DNA of 64,000 nucleotides from Lutraria lutraria (taxonomy: Eukaryota > Mollusca > Bivalvia > Venerida > Mactridae): contig OZ026840.1 of the NCBI GenBank assembly GCA_964023205.1, positions 9,297,603 through 9,361,602 on the forward strand, read 5' to 3'. The translations under genes and the position numbers were made by a program. Positions 48,930 through 60,654 of the stretch are shown in pieces. Under the pieces are notes generated by a model that saw nothing but the letters and a program-made list of their open reading frames with translations, made no database searches and was not told where the DNA came from. The stretch's first letter is position 1. The number at the start of each line of letters is the position of its first letter.

Positions 48930-50255
48930 TAGGGCGTATGGTATAGATTTTCTAAGTACAGAAAGCCCCGTATCTAACGAACAGAGGACGTTATCAAAGA
49001 TCTGAGGCACGGTTCCCTGTTTGTTGTAATAGATTCCAATATACGGAGTAGTTATCGTTGTTCAAAAAATTGTAAATTACGTGCGATATTGGTTTATAGA
49101 AGACCAACCAAATGTAATATTTGTTTCAAATCACTTGCAATGGACTTAATACAGACGGTTTATTTCAGTATATAATTATGGTTTATTTTTTAAATCTATA
49201 AATTGGTGAAACTTGGTGTGACCAAACATCCAATCCCGATACTGGCTTTAAATGGGTAAAAAACCAACATTATATTGGTCAAAACAATTAAATCTTGAAG
49301 AATAGAAGCGTGAACCTGCAGTTTTTTAACTTCACGATTTCTGTAGATAGAACTTGCTACTGTCATGTCATTTAGGATATCTAATATAAACGCGCTATTT
49401 CATGATTCAACTTTCATGTAAGAACAAGTTCAAGTTTAAAGTTTATTGGCAAATAGCAAAGTATATTATACATAAACAACAAAATAAGCATGCGAACAAA
49501 TAGATAATCAAGATACATCTAATAATTTAAGAAACAGGTATAGCGTTAGAGCGACAAGACATGGCATGTTTGATAAATTGAGCAATATTTACTATTTTCC
49601 TAACATTTTTGCTAGACATGAAAGAGATAAATGACGCGAATACAGCAGGTTTGAGGTTATAAAACATGAGATCGGCCTTCATATATAAAAAATACAAGCT
49701 ATTATATGTACTCGTGTATTTGTACACGTTTTCATTCAACGACACACAAAAACAGAACATTTGTTTAGTATCTCGACAATGACCATTAAATAATTAATTA
49801 ATTTCTCACATAAACATATTTGCGCATTGAAATTAATGCATACAGTTATTTTTTATCAATGTATCTTTTTGGGTTGAACGTCATTTTTTCAACAAGTTTG
49901 CAGTTACAAATGGCGGTCGATTCACCGCATCCGTTTTCTTTGACTGTATTTTAACCAATACAAACTTAGCCCGGTAAATTCTTAACATATGGAGGAAAAT
50001 ATATTTTTTGTCAATTTTTCATGGGAAGGTATAACCACAGTTCTTTATAACAAATATGGGCAAATGGTCTTAGTGTCTTATATGTGAAAGTTAGATATCA
50101 TATATACGTATTTTGAATTTCAACCAAAATCACATCAAACGCTATTCAAAGTTAATTTAATAGTTTCTATGCCGTCATCAGTCATGAAAGAAATGCTACT
50201 AACAATTTCTTCCATCAAAAATATATCAATTGTAATTAGTTCATTGTTTAGTTAA
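48930..50255. other. Non-coding stretch
   Basis: AT-rich with no supported gene or array. Confidence 0.4.
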
Positions 50256-50261
50256 AATGTT

Positions 50262-50575
50262 GATCGGTTGTTGAGTGGTAACGCGTTAATTGTACTACTG
50301 AACGAAAAGTTGTGGGTTCGATTCTCGACTCCACCTTTTGATTCTCTGAAGGATGATATTTCGGCGTCCCCATCCCAATTACCGAGTCAAGACTATCTAA
50401 AAGATCACAGTAAAAAGGGCAAGGTGTGTATCGGTACTTTACATCGGGCACGTTAAACAATCAGGAAAAACTATTCGAAAACAGTAGAGATATAAATGCC
50501 AGGTTCTCCTGTATCAAATCTTCCCTAGCTCTCTCTCTCTGGGGCGGCTCTGAAATCATCATAGCTGTCTATTGG
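50262..50575 (+). mobile_element. tRNA-derived SINE with intact head
   Basis: The head GGTTGTTGAGTGGTAACGCG (A box) and GTGGGTTCGATTCTC (B box) is tRNA-like with the usual spacing. The body follows with CCCCATCCCAATTACCGAG, GGTACTTTACATCGGGCAC and GATATAAATGCCAGGTTCTC, and the tail is TCCTGTATCAAATCTTCCC plus a CT run. The head lacks a convincing cloverleaf with matching acceptor arm, so it is a SINE and not a tRNA gene. It is the reference for the amplified copy at 40622-41015. Confidence 0.75.
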
Positions 50576-50579
50576 GCCG

Positions 50580-52088
50580 TTAAAAAAGATAAAAACGTTA
50601 GTTAAATTAGTAAAACAGTAAAATTTGAAGTACGAAAATATTCGAGGGCGAATCGTATCTCGTATTCTAACAAATGTTTTTCGAGTTAACTTCCGTTATT
50701 ATTTTAAGCAAGTAATCGTAAACATGACTAGCAGGCTTGTAGGAATCAATTTCAGATTTTCAGATTGGGTGGTTGATACAAAATTTTATATTTTGTTTGA
50801 CAACGGGGAGATACAGGCATATAGCCTACAGCCCGAAATTATTTGCTTTCAAAATTAAATCAATCTATTTCTGTGTACACATAGTATAAAATTATGTCAA
50901 CGTATCATTTCTCTTTTTATAATTGTCTCATAATTTTCAAATTTATGGACGCAATATCTTACAATATTTTTCAAATGTGCAATTACTAATTTGTATCAAC
51001 AATTAAATAAGAAGATTTTTCTGGTTTGCTTAATTATTCGTGTTCGCACTATATCTAAACAATGCATTGACTAATTGGTGTTGTTTTTACACAGGTACCT
51101 TCACGTTATTAATATTTTTCACCCGAACGTCTCAGATTTTGTATTCTACTGTGTCCTGATATCAAAATTATTTAGTGTCTTAGATAGTCATTTAAAATCA
51201 TATAAATATCCCCAACAAAGATTAGTTAGAGTTATTTCAATTTAGTTATCAATCAAATCTCATTTAACCAAAAAAAAAATCATTTAATTAATAAATTAAA
51301 TTAAATTATCAAATGCAATAAATAATTACCTGAAATAATAAATTACCATTCAGAAGTAATCACAGCCCGCGCTGACAAAACGATATTCCACGTCACTGGA
51401 TAGAATGATTCTTTATGAAGACTTCTCGTCATTATATACATTGGGCTCTAACCTGTAGATCGATCTGTCAAACACCGCCACTGAAATATACAGAACACAA
51501 GCAAATATCGCTTCGAGAATCCAATCGCATTCCACCAATCGTTTGCACTCGCTTTAGCAGCTAAATTTGCGACATCCATTTGGGTATTATGGTTTTCAAA
51601 AGTGTAAACATACTTTAGAAGTGTGTTCATAATGGCGAAAAATGTGTGAAACATTTTATGACGCTAATGGTATTTATATTGGTCGTCGTAAAAGTCAATA
51701 CACGTCTATTAGTGTTGTCTGGAGTTTGGAATTGACTGAACGAGTTTGAGCCATGCGTACCAAACCTAGAATTACAGGCTTACAAATATTGTCTTCCTGT
51801 TGTGGAATATTTTACGCTTAAACAAACGAAAGACAATAAAACAATGTAATCAAAACATCAGTCATTTCGATTATTTTGAAACATCCGACGTAATAAATAG
51901 TCAATTGTTCGATTGCGCTTACGCAAATACTTTGGTGAATATAAAACGGGAATACCGAGGGTGGATACATATCCGCGCCTAAGGTATTGTACAAAGTGGA
52001 CCATTTTTAACTCCTACGCTCATTATACTTGAATGAATATTCATTACGTTCGGTCTCACTCAGCAACTGGTACTGCGAAAATTTCATA
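50580..52088. other. Non-coding stretch
   Basis: No supported gene. Open frames of 60-77 codons have no recognisable features. Confidence 0.4.
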
Positions 52089-52090
52089 AC

Positions 52091-53072
52091 ATACCGTGGT
52101 CAACGACAGGTAGATTAGGTACATCTACATATCGTGACCAACGACAGGTAGATTAGGTACATCTATCTATGCTAATCTCGTGACCAACGACAGGTAGATT
52201 AGGTACATCTATCTATGCTAATCTCGTGACCAACGACAGGTCGATTAGGTACATCTACATATCGTGACCAACGACAGGTAGATTAGGTACATCTATCTAT
52301 GCTAATCTCGTGACCAACGACAGGTAGATTAGGTACATCTATCTATGTTAATCTCGTGACCAACGACAGGTAGATTAGGTACATCTATCTATGTTAATCT
52401 CGTGACCAACGACAGGTAGATTAGGTACATCTATCTATGCTAATCTCGTGACCAACGACAGGTAGATTAGGTACATCTATCTATGTTAATCTCGTGACCA
52501 ACGACAGGTAGATTAGGTGCATCTACATACCGTGACCAACGACAGGTAGATTAGGTACATCTATCTATGCTAATCTCGTGACCAACGACAGGTAGATTAG
52601 GTACATCTATATACCGTGACCAACGACAGGTAGATTAGGTACATCTACATACCGTGACCAACGACAGGTAGATTAGGTACATCTACATACCGTGACCAAT
52701 GACAGGTAGATTAGGTACATCTACATACCGTGACCAACGACAGGTAGATTAGGTACATCTATATACCGTGACCAACGACAGGTAGATTAGGTACATCTAT
52801 ATACCGTGACCAACGACAGGTAGATTAGGTACATCTACATACCGTGACCAACGACAGGTAGATTAGGTACATCTACATACCGTGACCAACGACAGGTAGA
52901 TTAGGTACATCTATATACCGTGACCAACGACATGTAGATTAGGTACATCTACATACCGTGACCAACGACAGGTAGATTAGGTACATCTATATACCGTGAC
53001 CAACGACAGGTAGATTAGGTACATCTACATACCGTGACCAACGACAGGTAGATTAGGTACATCTATCTATGT
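52091..53072. repeat. Minisatellite of 38- and 46-bp units, 24 copies
   Basis: The shared core is CGTGACCAACGACAGGTAGA followed by TTAGGTACATCTA. After it, short units carry CATAC or TATAC and long units carry TCTATGCTAATCT. Long units cluster in the left half and short units in the right half. It abuts a MITE at 53090. Confidence 0.95.
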
Positions 53073-53089
53073 TTGAAAGTAATACTTGT

Positions 53090-53259
53090 ACAGTCAAACC
53101 TGTGTTTCGCGGCAACTTCTGAATAAAGGCCACATTGTGAATAAAGGTCATCCTTTAAAAACAATCAATTATTTTGAAACAAATGACCTCCGAACAAATG
53201 TGAATAAAGGCCTCATTTTTTCTTTCCCAAGGGTGGCCTTTGTTCACAGGTTTGACTAC
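53090..53259. mobile_element. MITE with CAGTCAAACCTGTG ends
   Basis: CAGTCAAACCTGTG at 53091-53104 is mirrored by CACAGGTTTGACT at 53246-53258. The interior has AATAAAGGTCATCCTTT and related words. A diverged copy is at 39611-39800. It has no coding capacity. Confidence 0.7.
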
Positions 53260-53449
53260 ACTTCTACACTATCTAGTTATGGTGAAGTTACCCTTAGTGT
53301 TTCGTACAACGATACAAGTATCCTATGCAAATTAATAATTTTACCAACGACGACCAAGTAAGTGAGCTTAATTGCGGGCTTAAAGCATGATAGAGTTTGC
53401 AAACTTTGCAGAGTGTAACAATGTGTGTGCATAAGCTTAACATACAGCA

Positions 53450-53594
53450 CAGTAACTCCCCCCCCCCCCCCGGAAACCCGGAATTCACTGAAAATGGACG
53501 ATTTACAAGTTAAATTCTTTCGAAAATAAGTTCTCTGAAAACCGGAATTTTGGCCCAGTCCGACAGGGGTCTTGTTTTTTCGGGATTTAACTGT
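53450..53594. mobile_element. Small MITE, CAGTAACTCC...TTAACTG ends, with C14 run
   Basis: CAGTAACTCC at the left is followed by 14 C, then CGGAAACCCGGAATTCACTG and AAAATGGACGATTT; the right end is GGGATTTAACTGTA. The same internal order is seen inverted at 60495-60611. CAGT-type ends and CCGGA words recall pogo/Tigger-type elements, but that link is weak. Confidence 0.5.
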
Positions 53595-54208
53595 ATAAAT
53601 CTACTGCAAAACTTAATCGTCTGCTTAATCCTTAAGACAATGTACATATCGTGAATGTGTAAATGTTTCTATGATCTCCCGCGACCAATCGATTGTATAT
53701 TCATTAGCACACTATGGATGATAAGAAGAAGGAACGAATTTTAAGGCGTTACTATTTTAAACTAAGGTCAGATTAGTCACACATGACTGGTTTTATGGTC
53801 CTGTATACCACGCATGCTTGCAGATAGGCAATAACACAGTGCTCTAATGATGGGTAACTCTGGTGATAATCTGATGACACCCTAAATTTGACTTAATTCC
53901 CTTGATTTCCCCGATTTCAAGATGGTCATGAAAGTTGGCCATGGAGAAAAACACAGCCGCTTACGCCGGTGCTACGAAACTTTAAACCAAGAGGACAAAC
54001 GTACGAGTTACAGCTATAGACTCATAGTTATTAATCAGAATCAGGCTATAACAATACAATATTAAATTCGTATTTATAAGTTTGCGTTCATGTATATATG
54101 TATATATATATATATAATATATATAATTAAAAAATAATCAACATTCCACAGGTATTATATGTTATTTAATAGCCGACCGGTTTCGTCATTAGACTCATCA
54201 GGGCAATC

Positions 54209-54294
54209 GTTCATATTTTGAATTTTATGGGATATATCACAAGCGACGCGAAGCGGAGCGCAGTGATATGTCGCATAAAATTCATAATATGAAC
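54209..54294. repeat. Imperfect hairpin, 32-base arms
   Basis: 54209-54240 and 54263-54294 are inverted with a few mismatches around a 22-base loop rich in GCGAAGCGGAGCGC. It lies inside the long-TIR element. Confidence 0.75.
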
Positions 54295-55386
54295 AATAAC
54301 TGATTTACAGTTATACCTTATGTCATTCAGATCAACTATAACATAATAGACAATTTCTTGCACAACAGACACCATCAAGTACATACATGCAATACATTTA
54401 ATTATCATATGCATTTTAACAACAACTTTTTAGACTTAATTCAACTACCCTGGTGCTGTATATAAACATAAATTATGCACTTTATTTACATGTTCAGGGG
54501 CGTAGCCTGTCCTAAAATAATGTGTAGGCACCTTTCTAGGAGGTCTGGGGGGTTTCACCGTCGTTTACCGGAGACGGATTTTTCGGGGGTATTTTCCGGG
54601 CATGCTTTAGCGTAAAAATATTGCAGCTTTTTTCCTGGCTAGATTTATTTATTTTGAGTTTATAAAATGATTTTCCACGAAAGTTGCACAAGTTTAGTAC
54701 AGTTAGTACTACATGTACGTTGACATTAATAGGCTACAAATGAACTTCCCATTCACTCATCTATGATTCCGGGTAATTAAACACGACCAAACACGTAATG
54801 CTGTTTGATGACAACTATAAGACGTGTGCCTAAGTTGCTTGAAAATTAAATGGCGATTGATCACGGATGATTCTGGATACTATGTTATGATGTAGAAAAT
54901 GGTTGGGAAAATGAACAAAACAACATTTCAATACTTTTTAATGATATTTTATTGTTCTACGACAATGACATTGTTAAATAGAAAACTCGAAATATTATCA
55001 GATTGCAATTGGATAAAATAGAATAAGTCACTGAACTGAAAGTCATATCTGCGTTCAGTGTAAACATGTCTACACAGATCGTTTCAATGTTATCTTAGCA
55101 CTTTTGGTAAAAACAAATTTCGTTTTCCTCCTCCACTGACTGGCCTTGATACTAAAAATAGTGTATGTTTTCACCTTCAATCGGCTGTGAGTCATGCTAC
55201 TGTGCTGTAACGATCGAATGTCAAGTAAGTAAGTCAGTGTTAAATGACTTCTGCATTTCTTAAACCAGTTTTAGTCTCGAAACATTCGCGAGTAGCATTG
55301 GAGAATCCTTTCATTCACTCTGAAACCTCTTCTTGTTCTACTTCCATATCTTCATTCAAATGAGGACTGGCGTAAGTGTCCAGCAC

Positions 55387-55852
55387 TTAATCGAAGAGAA
55401 ATTTCCGTTTAAGGATGGCATATTTCACCGCTTCTTGTGGTTCGTATTCCTCTTCCGAAATGAGCTGATTTATCGTCTTCTTGATCGACTTATAGATGAG
55501 ATATTTCTTCATACCGTCGAACCATACTATCTTACTGCCGAAAGCGTTCATTGTAGCTTTTCTGTATTTGCTTTTCATATCCCTAAAGACATTTTCTTCG
55601 GCTTCACTTTCGCTGATTTCAGCATCTTTCTTCATAAGTGTATCAACATTGTCTTGAAACTGCGCCTGACACTTATCAAACGCTTCATCTACTGTCTTGC
55701 CAAGTATCAAATTCTATGGAATCCTCAGAGGCGATAGACATATTGTCAGAATCATTATCATTAATGGGTCCAAAAATGTCCTCTTGTGCAGAATCGTCTG
55801 ACATGTCGTCATATTCCGAGTCTGAATGCACTGATTTTTTATGACGTAACAT
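55387..55852 (-). pseudogene. Frameshifted acidic ORF of the long-TIR element
   Basis: The start ATG at 55852 lies about 35 bases past a TATTTATAAG box in the TIR. The first part (MLRHKKSVHSDSEYDDMSDD onward) is Ser/Asp/Glu-rich, typical of a disordered N-terminus, and ends at a stop after DTWQDSR. One base out of frame, the reading continues as VDEAFDKCQAQFQDNVDTLM and on to a Lys-rich end with KRKFLFD at 55387. So it is one coding region of about 155 codons with a single frameshift near 55690. I do not recognise the fold. Acidic N-terminus plus helical domain resembles unnamed proteins carried by other invertebrate mobile elements, from memory only. Confidence 0.55.
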
Positions 55853-55989
55853 ATCCCGTCTTCCAAACAGTTTGAAAACTTATAAATACGAATTTAATAT
55901 TGTGTTGTTATAGCCTGATTAATAACTATGATTCTATAGCTGTAACTCGTACGTTTGTCGTCTTGATTTAAAGTTTCGTAGCACCGGCA

Positions 55990-57385
55990 TTACATAATAC
56001 CAAATTCTCAACCAACTCCAGGCCACATTGTTACAAACTCAAATGTACATGTATATTGTTTGGACTAATAGTTTCCTTAAAATAGTCAGTTTTGGCCCAT
56101 TGTAATAAAGACGTTTTGGTAGAGGTCCACTTGTTATGTTCCCAATTCTGTAGTAAACTCATACCACCACCTGTTCACTATAAAACACATCTAACTCTTT
56201 AAACTTCGTACATGTAATAATAGAGTCAGTGTCTCCTTCACCAGGGTGTCCGCCTACACTGCTAGGGGTCCTGGGTTGAAAGAATTCTTAAAACGCCCCG
56301 AATTCAGTCAAACCTGTCTTATGATAACTTATAATTTCTTTTTTTTCTTTACTGAGAAGATAGTTGTTGACTGTGCCTCATGGCAACCTCTACAGGATAT
56401 GTGCATAACCATATATTTCACGTCTACATTTTATCACTTTGTTACACAAATCTATTCACTACCACCAACACTGTTCACTACTGTGACGCTGACGGCCGGA
56501 ACGTACTTTTTCATATCTCATATTCAGTTACTTCCCTTTATGTTAAATTAGCATTTGTAATTCGTATCGAAATAGATTAGAGTTAAACTATTCAGACCTT
56601 GTTTTAGAACCTCCAAAAGTATATATATGGCTAGATATTTTTACAATCACTTAATTAACAAATGATTCGACGTAGGCTGATAATATTATAGCGTACGGGT
56701 GATGGAAAACTCGTACACGGAAGTTCAGTTATTGAACGCTTATTAAAAGTTGTGCAAGGTAGGCGCTTGCATATGTCACGGAGAAATACGAGGATTGGCG
56801 GTAGTTACCGAAAGGTATTAGCCAATGAAATCGCTGCAGGTGGTATATAAACCATTGTCGCAGGAGAAATACTTCAGTATCGTTTATACTCACGTGAAAG
56901 CAACATCACTGTTTCAATTGACGGAGGCTTTGTCCGTATTACAACTACAAAATCGGTTTACTCGGGTTCTCATAGATAGCTTAGCTATCGTGAGAGAGTG
57001 GCAGATTAGCTAGTCTAGATACCGGGTCGTCGTCGAAAGATACAGCTGAGTTGGAACTTGTTTTGTTAACTACGGGTTTGTAGTATACAAGTTGTAGCGC
57101 AAATCTTATTGCGCTCTGACTCATGTAGACTGTAGTTGATTGTCTATTTGAGGGTATATAGTTCTATACAGTAGGTATAGGCTGGTATGCAACAGTCTGT
57201 GATGGATGGTATTAATTTGAAGTCTGGTCCCGTGTACATACATTGTATATTTAGTTTAAGTTCCATCCAGTCGTTTTTAAATATTTTGTATATCTTTTGT
57301 TACCAATCAATTAGCCAAGGTAGGCCCAAGGAAAATTAGTATATCTTACTGTATATATTGAGTTACAGCCCGGTTATAGGGTTGG
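55990..57385. other. No gene; contains a degenerate tRNA-like patch and a promoter-like patch
   Basis: 56236-56291 (GGTGTCCGCCTACACTGC, then TCCTGGGTTGAAAG) looks like a worn SINE head. 56815-56855 has a CCAAT plus TATATAAA arrangement, listed separately. No coding region is supported. Confidence 0.4.
56818..56852 (+). promoter_or_regulatory. CCAAT + TATATAAA core promoter-like sequence
   Basis: GCCAATGAAATCGC is followed about 20 bases later by GGTATATAAACC, a textbook pol II core layout, with a CACGTG further down near 56894. No gene or ORF of note follows; the next landmark is repeat copy B at 57389. It may be the promoter of a noncoding transcript, a lost first exon, or part of an LTR. 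Confidence 0.35.
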
Positions 57386-57388
57386 TGT

Positions 57389-58500
57389 TTATTGTACGGC
57401 GGCGGAAGCCCGCCGTACACTCTGGAATGCTTATTTTTAAGTGGCAATGCAAAATCGCAACTTCTTGCACCGAAGCAGATTACTGACAGTGCCGAAATAT
57501 CCGCAATGGTCATCACGTGATATAAACAAAACAGAAATAGAGCGAGGTCACGTGTTTCTCACACCAACTAGTGTTAGCTTGATGACGCAGTCGCCATTAT
57601 AGTCTAAGAATGGAGCGAGCTCGATAAACAACGACGGGAATGAATCTGCTCATCTGTCAATAAATGCAGCCGAAACTCTTTATATCAAAGGACTTAGGAA
57701 AAATTGTTCGATCTAAATGAACTTCGATGTATAAATTATTAGAGAAATTCGCTGTGTTTATTACATTTTGGAGCGATCGTCGGTGTGTTGTAATAATAAT
57801 TTAATCGTGTTATAAGATACGGAACACGGTATTTATACGTTTCGATGTATTTATTTTAGCAACATGTCGCAAATAAACAAAACATTATAAACATATTCAC
57901 ACAGACTAATTTTATAATCGCGAGCGTGGACACTGACTTGTTTACGCAATTGTCATTAATTAAATATCGATTTCGGAGCTCAATACAAAAAATGTCCGAT
58001 CAGGTGAGAAATGATGACTTAATTGGTTCGACATAGACGGTCACTTTATGGTTCGATATAGATGGTCACTTTGCAGTTGAAAATCTATGTTTGGGACCGT
58101 TATACCAGGTTTTTACGACAACGTTCCCTCAGACAACGGAGTATATTATTTTTGGAGACTTTATTTAAATATTTTATATGCATTCCAGCAGATATTGCAA
58201 CGTCTGATACATCGAGGTGATAGTTTCCCCTGATTTTAATTTTAGGATGGAAACAGGGACTACATATAGAGTACCTCGTGAACTGTAGAACCATATGACC
58301 AGATTCATGAGATTCATGAAACATCAACGGCTTGTATTTTTGATGGAGTAGATGATCACTTTAGTTTCGGGATCAGTTAAGTCAAAATAACAAATTCGTT
58401 TGATCTGAAACTTCGCACATCCTGATAAAAAATGTTACATAGGCCACATTCTAGTATTGAATTGTCGGATGCGATTTTGCGCCGTACAAACATTTAACTT
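57389..58500 (+). repeat. Dispersed repeat, copy B (deleted form)
   Basis: Nearly identical to copy A at 47315-48926 in the same orientation, about 10 kb away. It lacks one 84-bp unit and the 460-base segment with the small ORF and poly(A) signal. The junction is at about 57662, where AATAAATGCAGCC replaces A's longer path; the shared AAA suggests a microhomology deletion. The left end carries an extra GCCGCCGTAC-type palindrome. Confidence 0.75.
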
Positions 58501-58504
58501 TTTG

Positions 58505-60490
58505 TCAAATTTACATAGAAGGGTATAACCTCTTGCGACTTGAAATCGAACCCTGTTCAAAGTTTGGTTTCTGAGCAATAACTCAAGAAATAGTTGATGG
58601 CTTGGTTTCGTATTTTATGATGTAAATGAATATAATGTTTTATGAAGCCAAGCTCGATTTCCGTTAAAATCCAAACATTTTCACAGGAGTTATGGCCCGT
58701 TTTTTTACTTAACTCTCAGCGGGGCATTCGTGTCCTCCGCGTACGTTTCTAGTTTTAACCCGGTTTTAATTTATGTTTGAAAGGTTATTTCTAAGATTGT
58801 TGCTGGGGTTCGTACGTACCAAGAGACCAATATTAGGGGAGGATTTCGGGAGGTCTGGTGTAAAGGTCAATGTCTCTATTAACAGTTGAAAACTTAGTTG
58901 GAAAAGGAAGATATTAGTTTCAATGCCTTCGAGCAAATTGTCATAAAAAAGTTGGCATCGCCGACGACTCGAGCCCAAATCAGCCTACGCTCTGCCGACT
59001 TCGGGTAACATGTTTTTCTGGTGTGTTTGTTTTCGTCATTTGGTATCTTGTGTACATGTATTTTGGTCCCTAACACTTTTAAAGCTTCAACTCGTGTAAT
59101 TTTTCACAAGGTAGGTTTATGCAAATACGTTGACATGTCATTGTATAAGTGTATTGCGCTCGGTACACGTTACACTACTACCTCACCAGTGGCTTTCAGT
59201 TACGTGACCCCAAACATGCGTTGCGCTGAGCCGCAACGCAATAAACATATTTTTACCTTAAATATGAGTATTCTTGACATGCTTTGTTACAGACTTAACA
59301 TTATAAGAAACTGCTAAACATTTTCTTTCTACAATTTTGTATGCATAATGTTTATATTACTTGCCATTCTTGACTTTTACTGTAACTGAACTTCGTTTAA
59401 CTCTAATAGACCAAAACTCAATGTGCGCAACAATTTTATATGCAAACCTGAGTACTAACTTAGTTTTCTACATCTGCTATGGAAATGTTTCCATTGTGTA
59501 ATATCTATTTTTTCGGTCATTAATACAAACCTCTTGTATTAAGTTCGATTCATATGAGTAATTTAAGAATTTTGATACTGTGTTTATGTATCATATAAGT
59601 CTCTATTACATTAGATTACTGTATGGACCAAAAAATAGTTATTTGACTTCTTGTGTTCATTTATATGTATTTATTTTTTGAAATATAGTTTAATATACTA
59701 AAACTATTTGATAAGTGGGAGAGTCCGAAACGTTAGTTTGCGAATCCATATCATTAGTGTGAAAGTTCATATCGTTAGTGTGAAAGTCCATATCGTTAGT
59801 GTTTTGCGTTTCCCATGTAATCTGTTGAACTGTCTATAATTATTTCTAATTTATCTCTGTCATACCCAAGAGCAACATAATGTTCACCAGCGCCTCTGGA
59901 TAATGTCCCAATATAATAGGTGGGATATTGTTCGACATAATAGAACTACCATCATCACTAATTAATGAAGTTGCATTATTCAGTATTCATAGACGATAAT
60001 ACAATTATTTGCACGTTGTATAACTGCGAGATAGCTTGTAATGTTTAAATGTCATTTGGTCACCATATTCGTATTGTCTTGACATTCGCGTCAAATATAT
60101 TTGTGGCAGCAATGTTCAAGAACTAAGTTCCACCAATTTTCGCCCGAAATACCAGTGTCAAGTACAGGGATTTGTCTCAAATGGGTAACCTCGTTTGCCA
60201 GAGCGTTTCTTCCGACCTATATATTCTGTATTGGCGTTGCTTGTATGAAACCGCCGCAAACTGACAGTTTCCATTCCCCATAAGATCATTAATGATGGAT
60301 AGTCCGAATTCCGACCACAAACTTTCAAGTTGAGATGATTTTGTTACAGGTATGTAGTACTGCTTTCGGTGTAACTGTTTCCTGTTGGATACACTAGTTG
60401 TTGTATACTGTGTCTTATCGCTTATGTGGTACCATTTTGCTTCTGAACTGTGTTGTCAGGTCCGAGTAGAATCAGGAACATAATATCTAA
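58505..60490. other. Non-coding stretch with a small 21-bp repeat
   Basis: No gene is supported. 59721-59804 holds four 21-bp units of the form GTCCATATCGTTAGTGTGAA, the first diverged. Confidence 0.45.
59721..59804. repeat. 21-bp tandem repeat, 4 units
   Basis: Units share CATATCGTTAGTGTG; the first is the most diverged. Minor minisatellite. Confidence 0.75.
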
Positions 60491-60494
60491 TTTT

Positions 60495-60611
60495 GAACAG
60501 TAAAACACCTTAACTTTCGATAAATCACGAAAAATTGGGGCTTGAAAAATCGTTCGATTTTCAGGGAATTCCGGTTTTCAATGAGTCCGGTTTTCAGGAG
60601 TTTACTGTACA
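60495..60611. mobile_element. Second copy of the 53450 MITE family, inverted
   Basis: Left end ACAGTAAAACACC, right end GGAGTTTACTGTA. On the minus strand the interior reads GAAAACCGGAATTCCCTGAA, matching the copy at 53450-53594. Confidence 0.5.
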
Positions 60612-60654
60612 TGTTTTGTAAGGATCGCTCCTGTATTATCCCATTATCCCTATA

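Larger units (their letters stand above)
53965..55988 (-). mobile_element. 2-kb element with long terminal inverted repeats
   Basis: 53965-54083 and 55877-55988 are inverted copies of about 115 bases, starting GCCGGTGCTACGAAACTTTA at the left. TTAC lies next to both outer edges (ATTAC at the right), a possible target duplication. Inside are an AT microsatellite (54092-54128), a 32-base-arm hairpin (54209-54294), a GGGGCGTAGCCTGTCC patch near 54498, and a minus-strand ORF at the right end. The right TIR itself contains a TATTTATAAG box pointing into that ORF. The superfamily is not recognised; the small size suggests an internally deleted derivative of something larger. Confidence 0.7.

Noticed and set aside
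50262..50340. Functional tRNA gene
   Set aside because: A and B boxes are present, but the sequence runs on into a SINE body shared with 40622-41015 and the acceptor arm does not pair convincingly.
55333..55737. 134-codon plus-strand frame in the long-TIR element
   Set aside because: It is antisense to the minus-strand ORF, which has better composition, a start after a TATA-like box and continuity into an acidic N-terminus.
56236..56291. tRNA or SINE head
   Set aside because: Only short box-like words remain (GGTGTCCGCC, CTGGGTTGAAAG); no body or tail could be matched.
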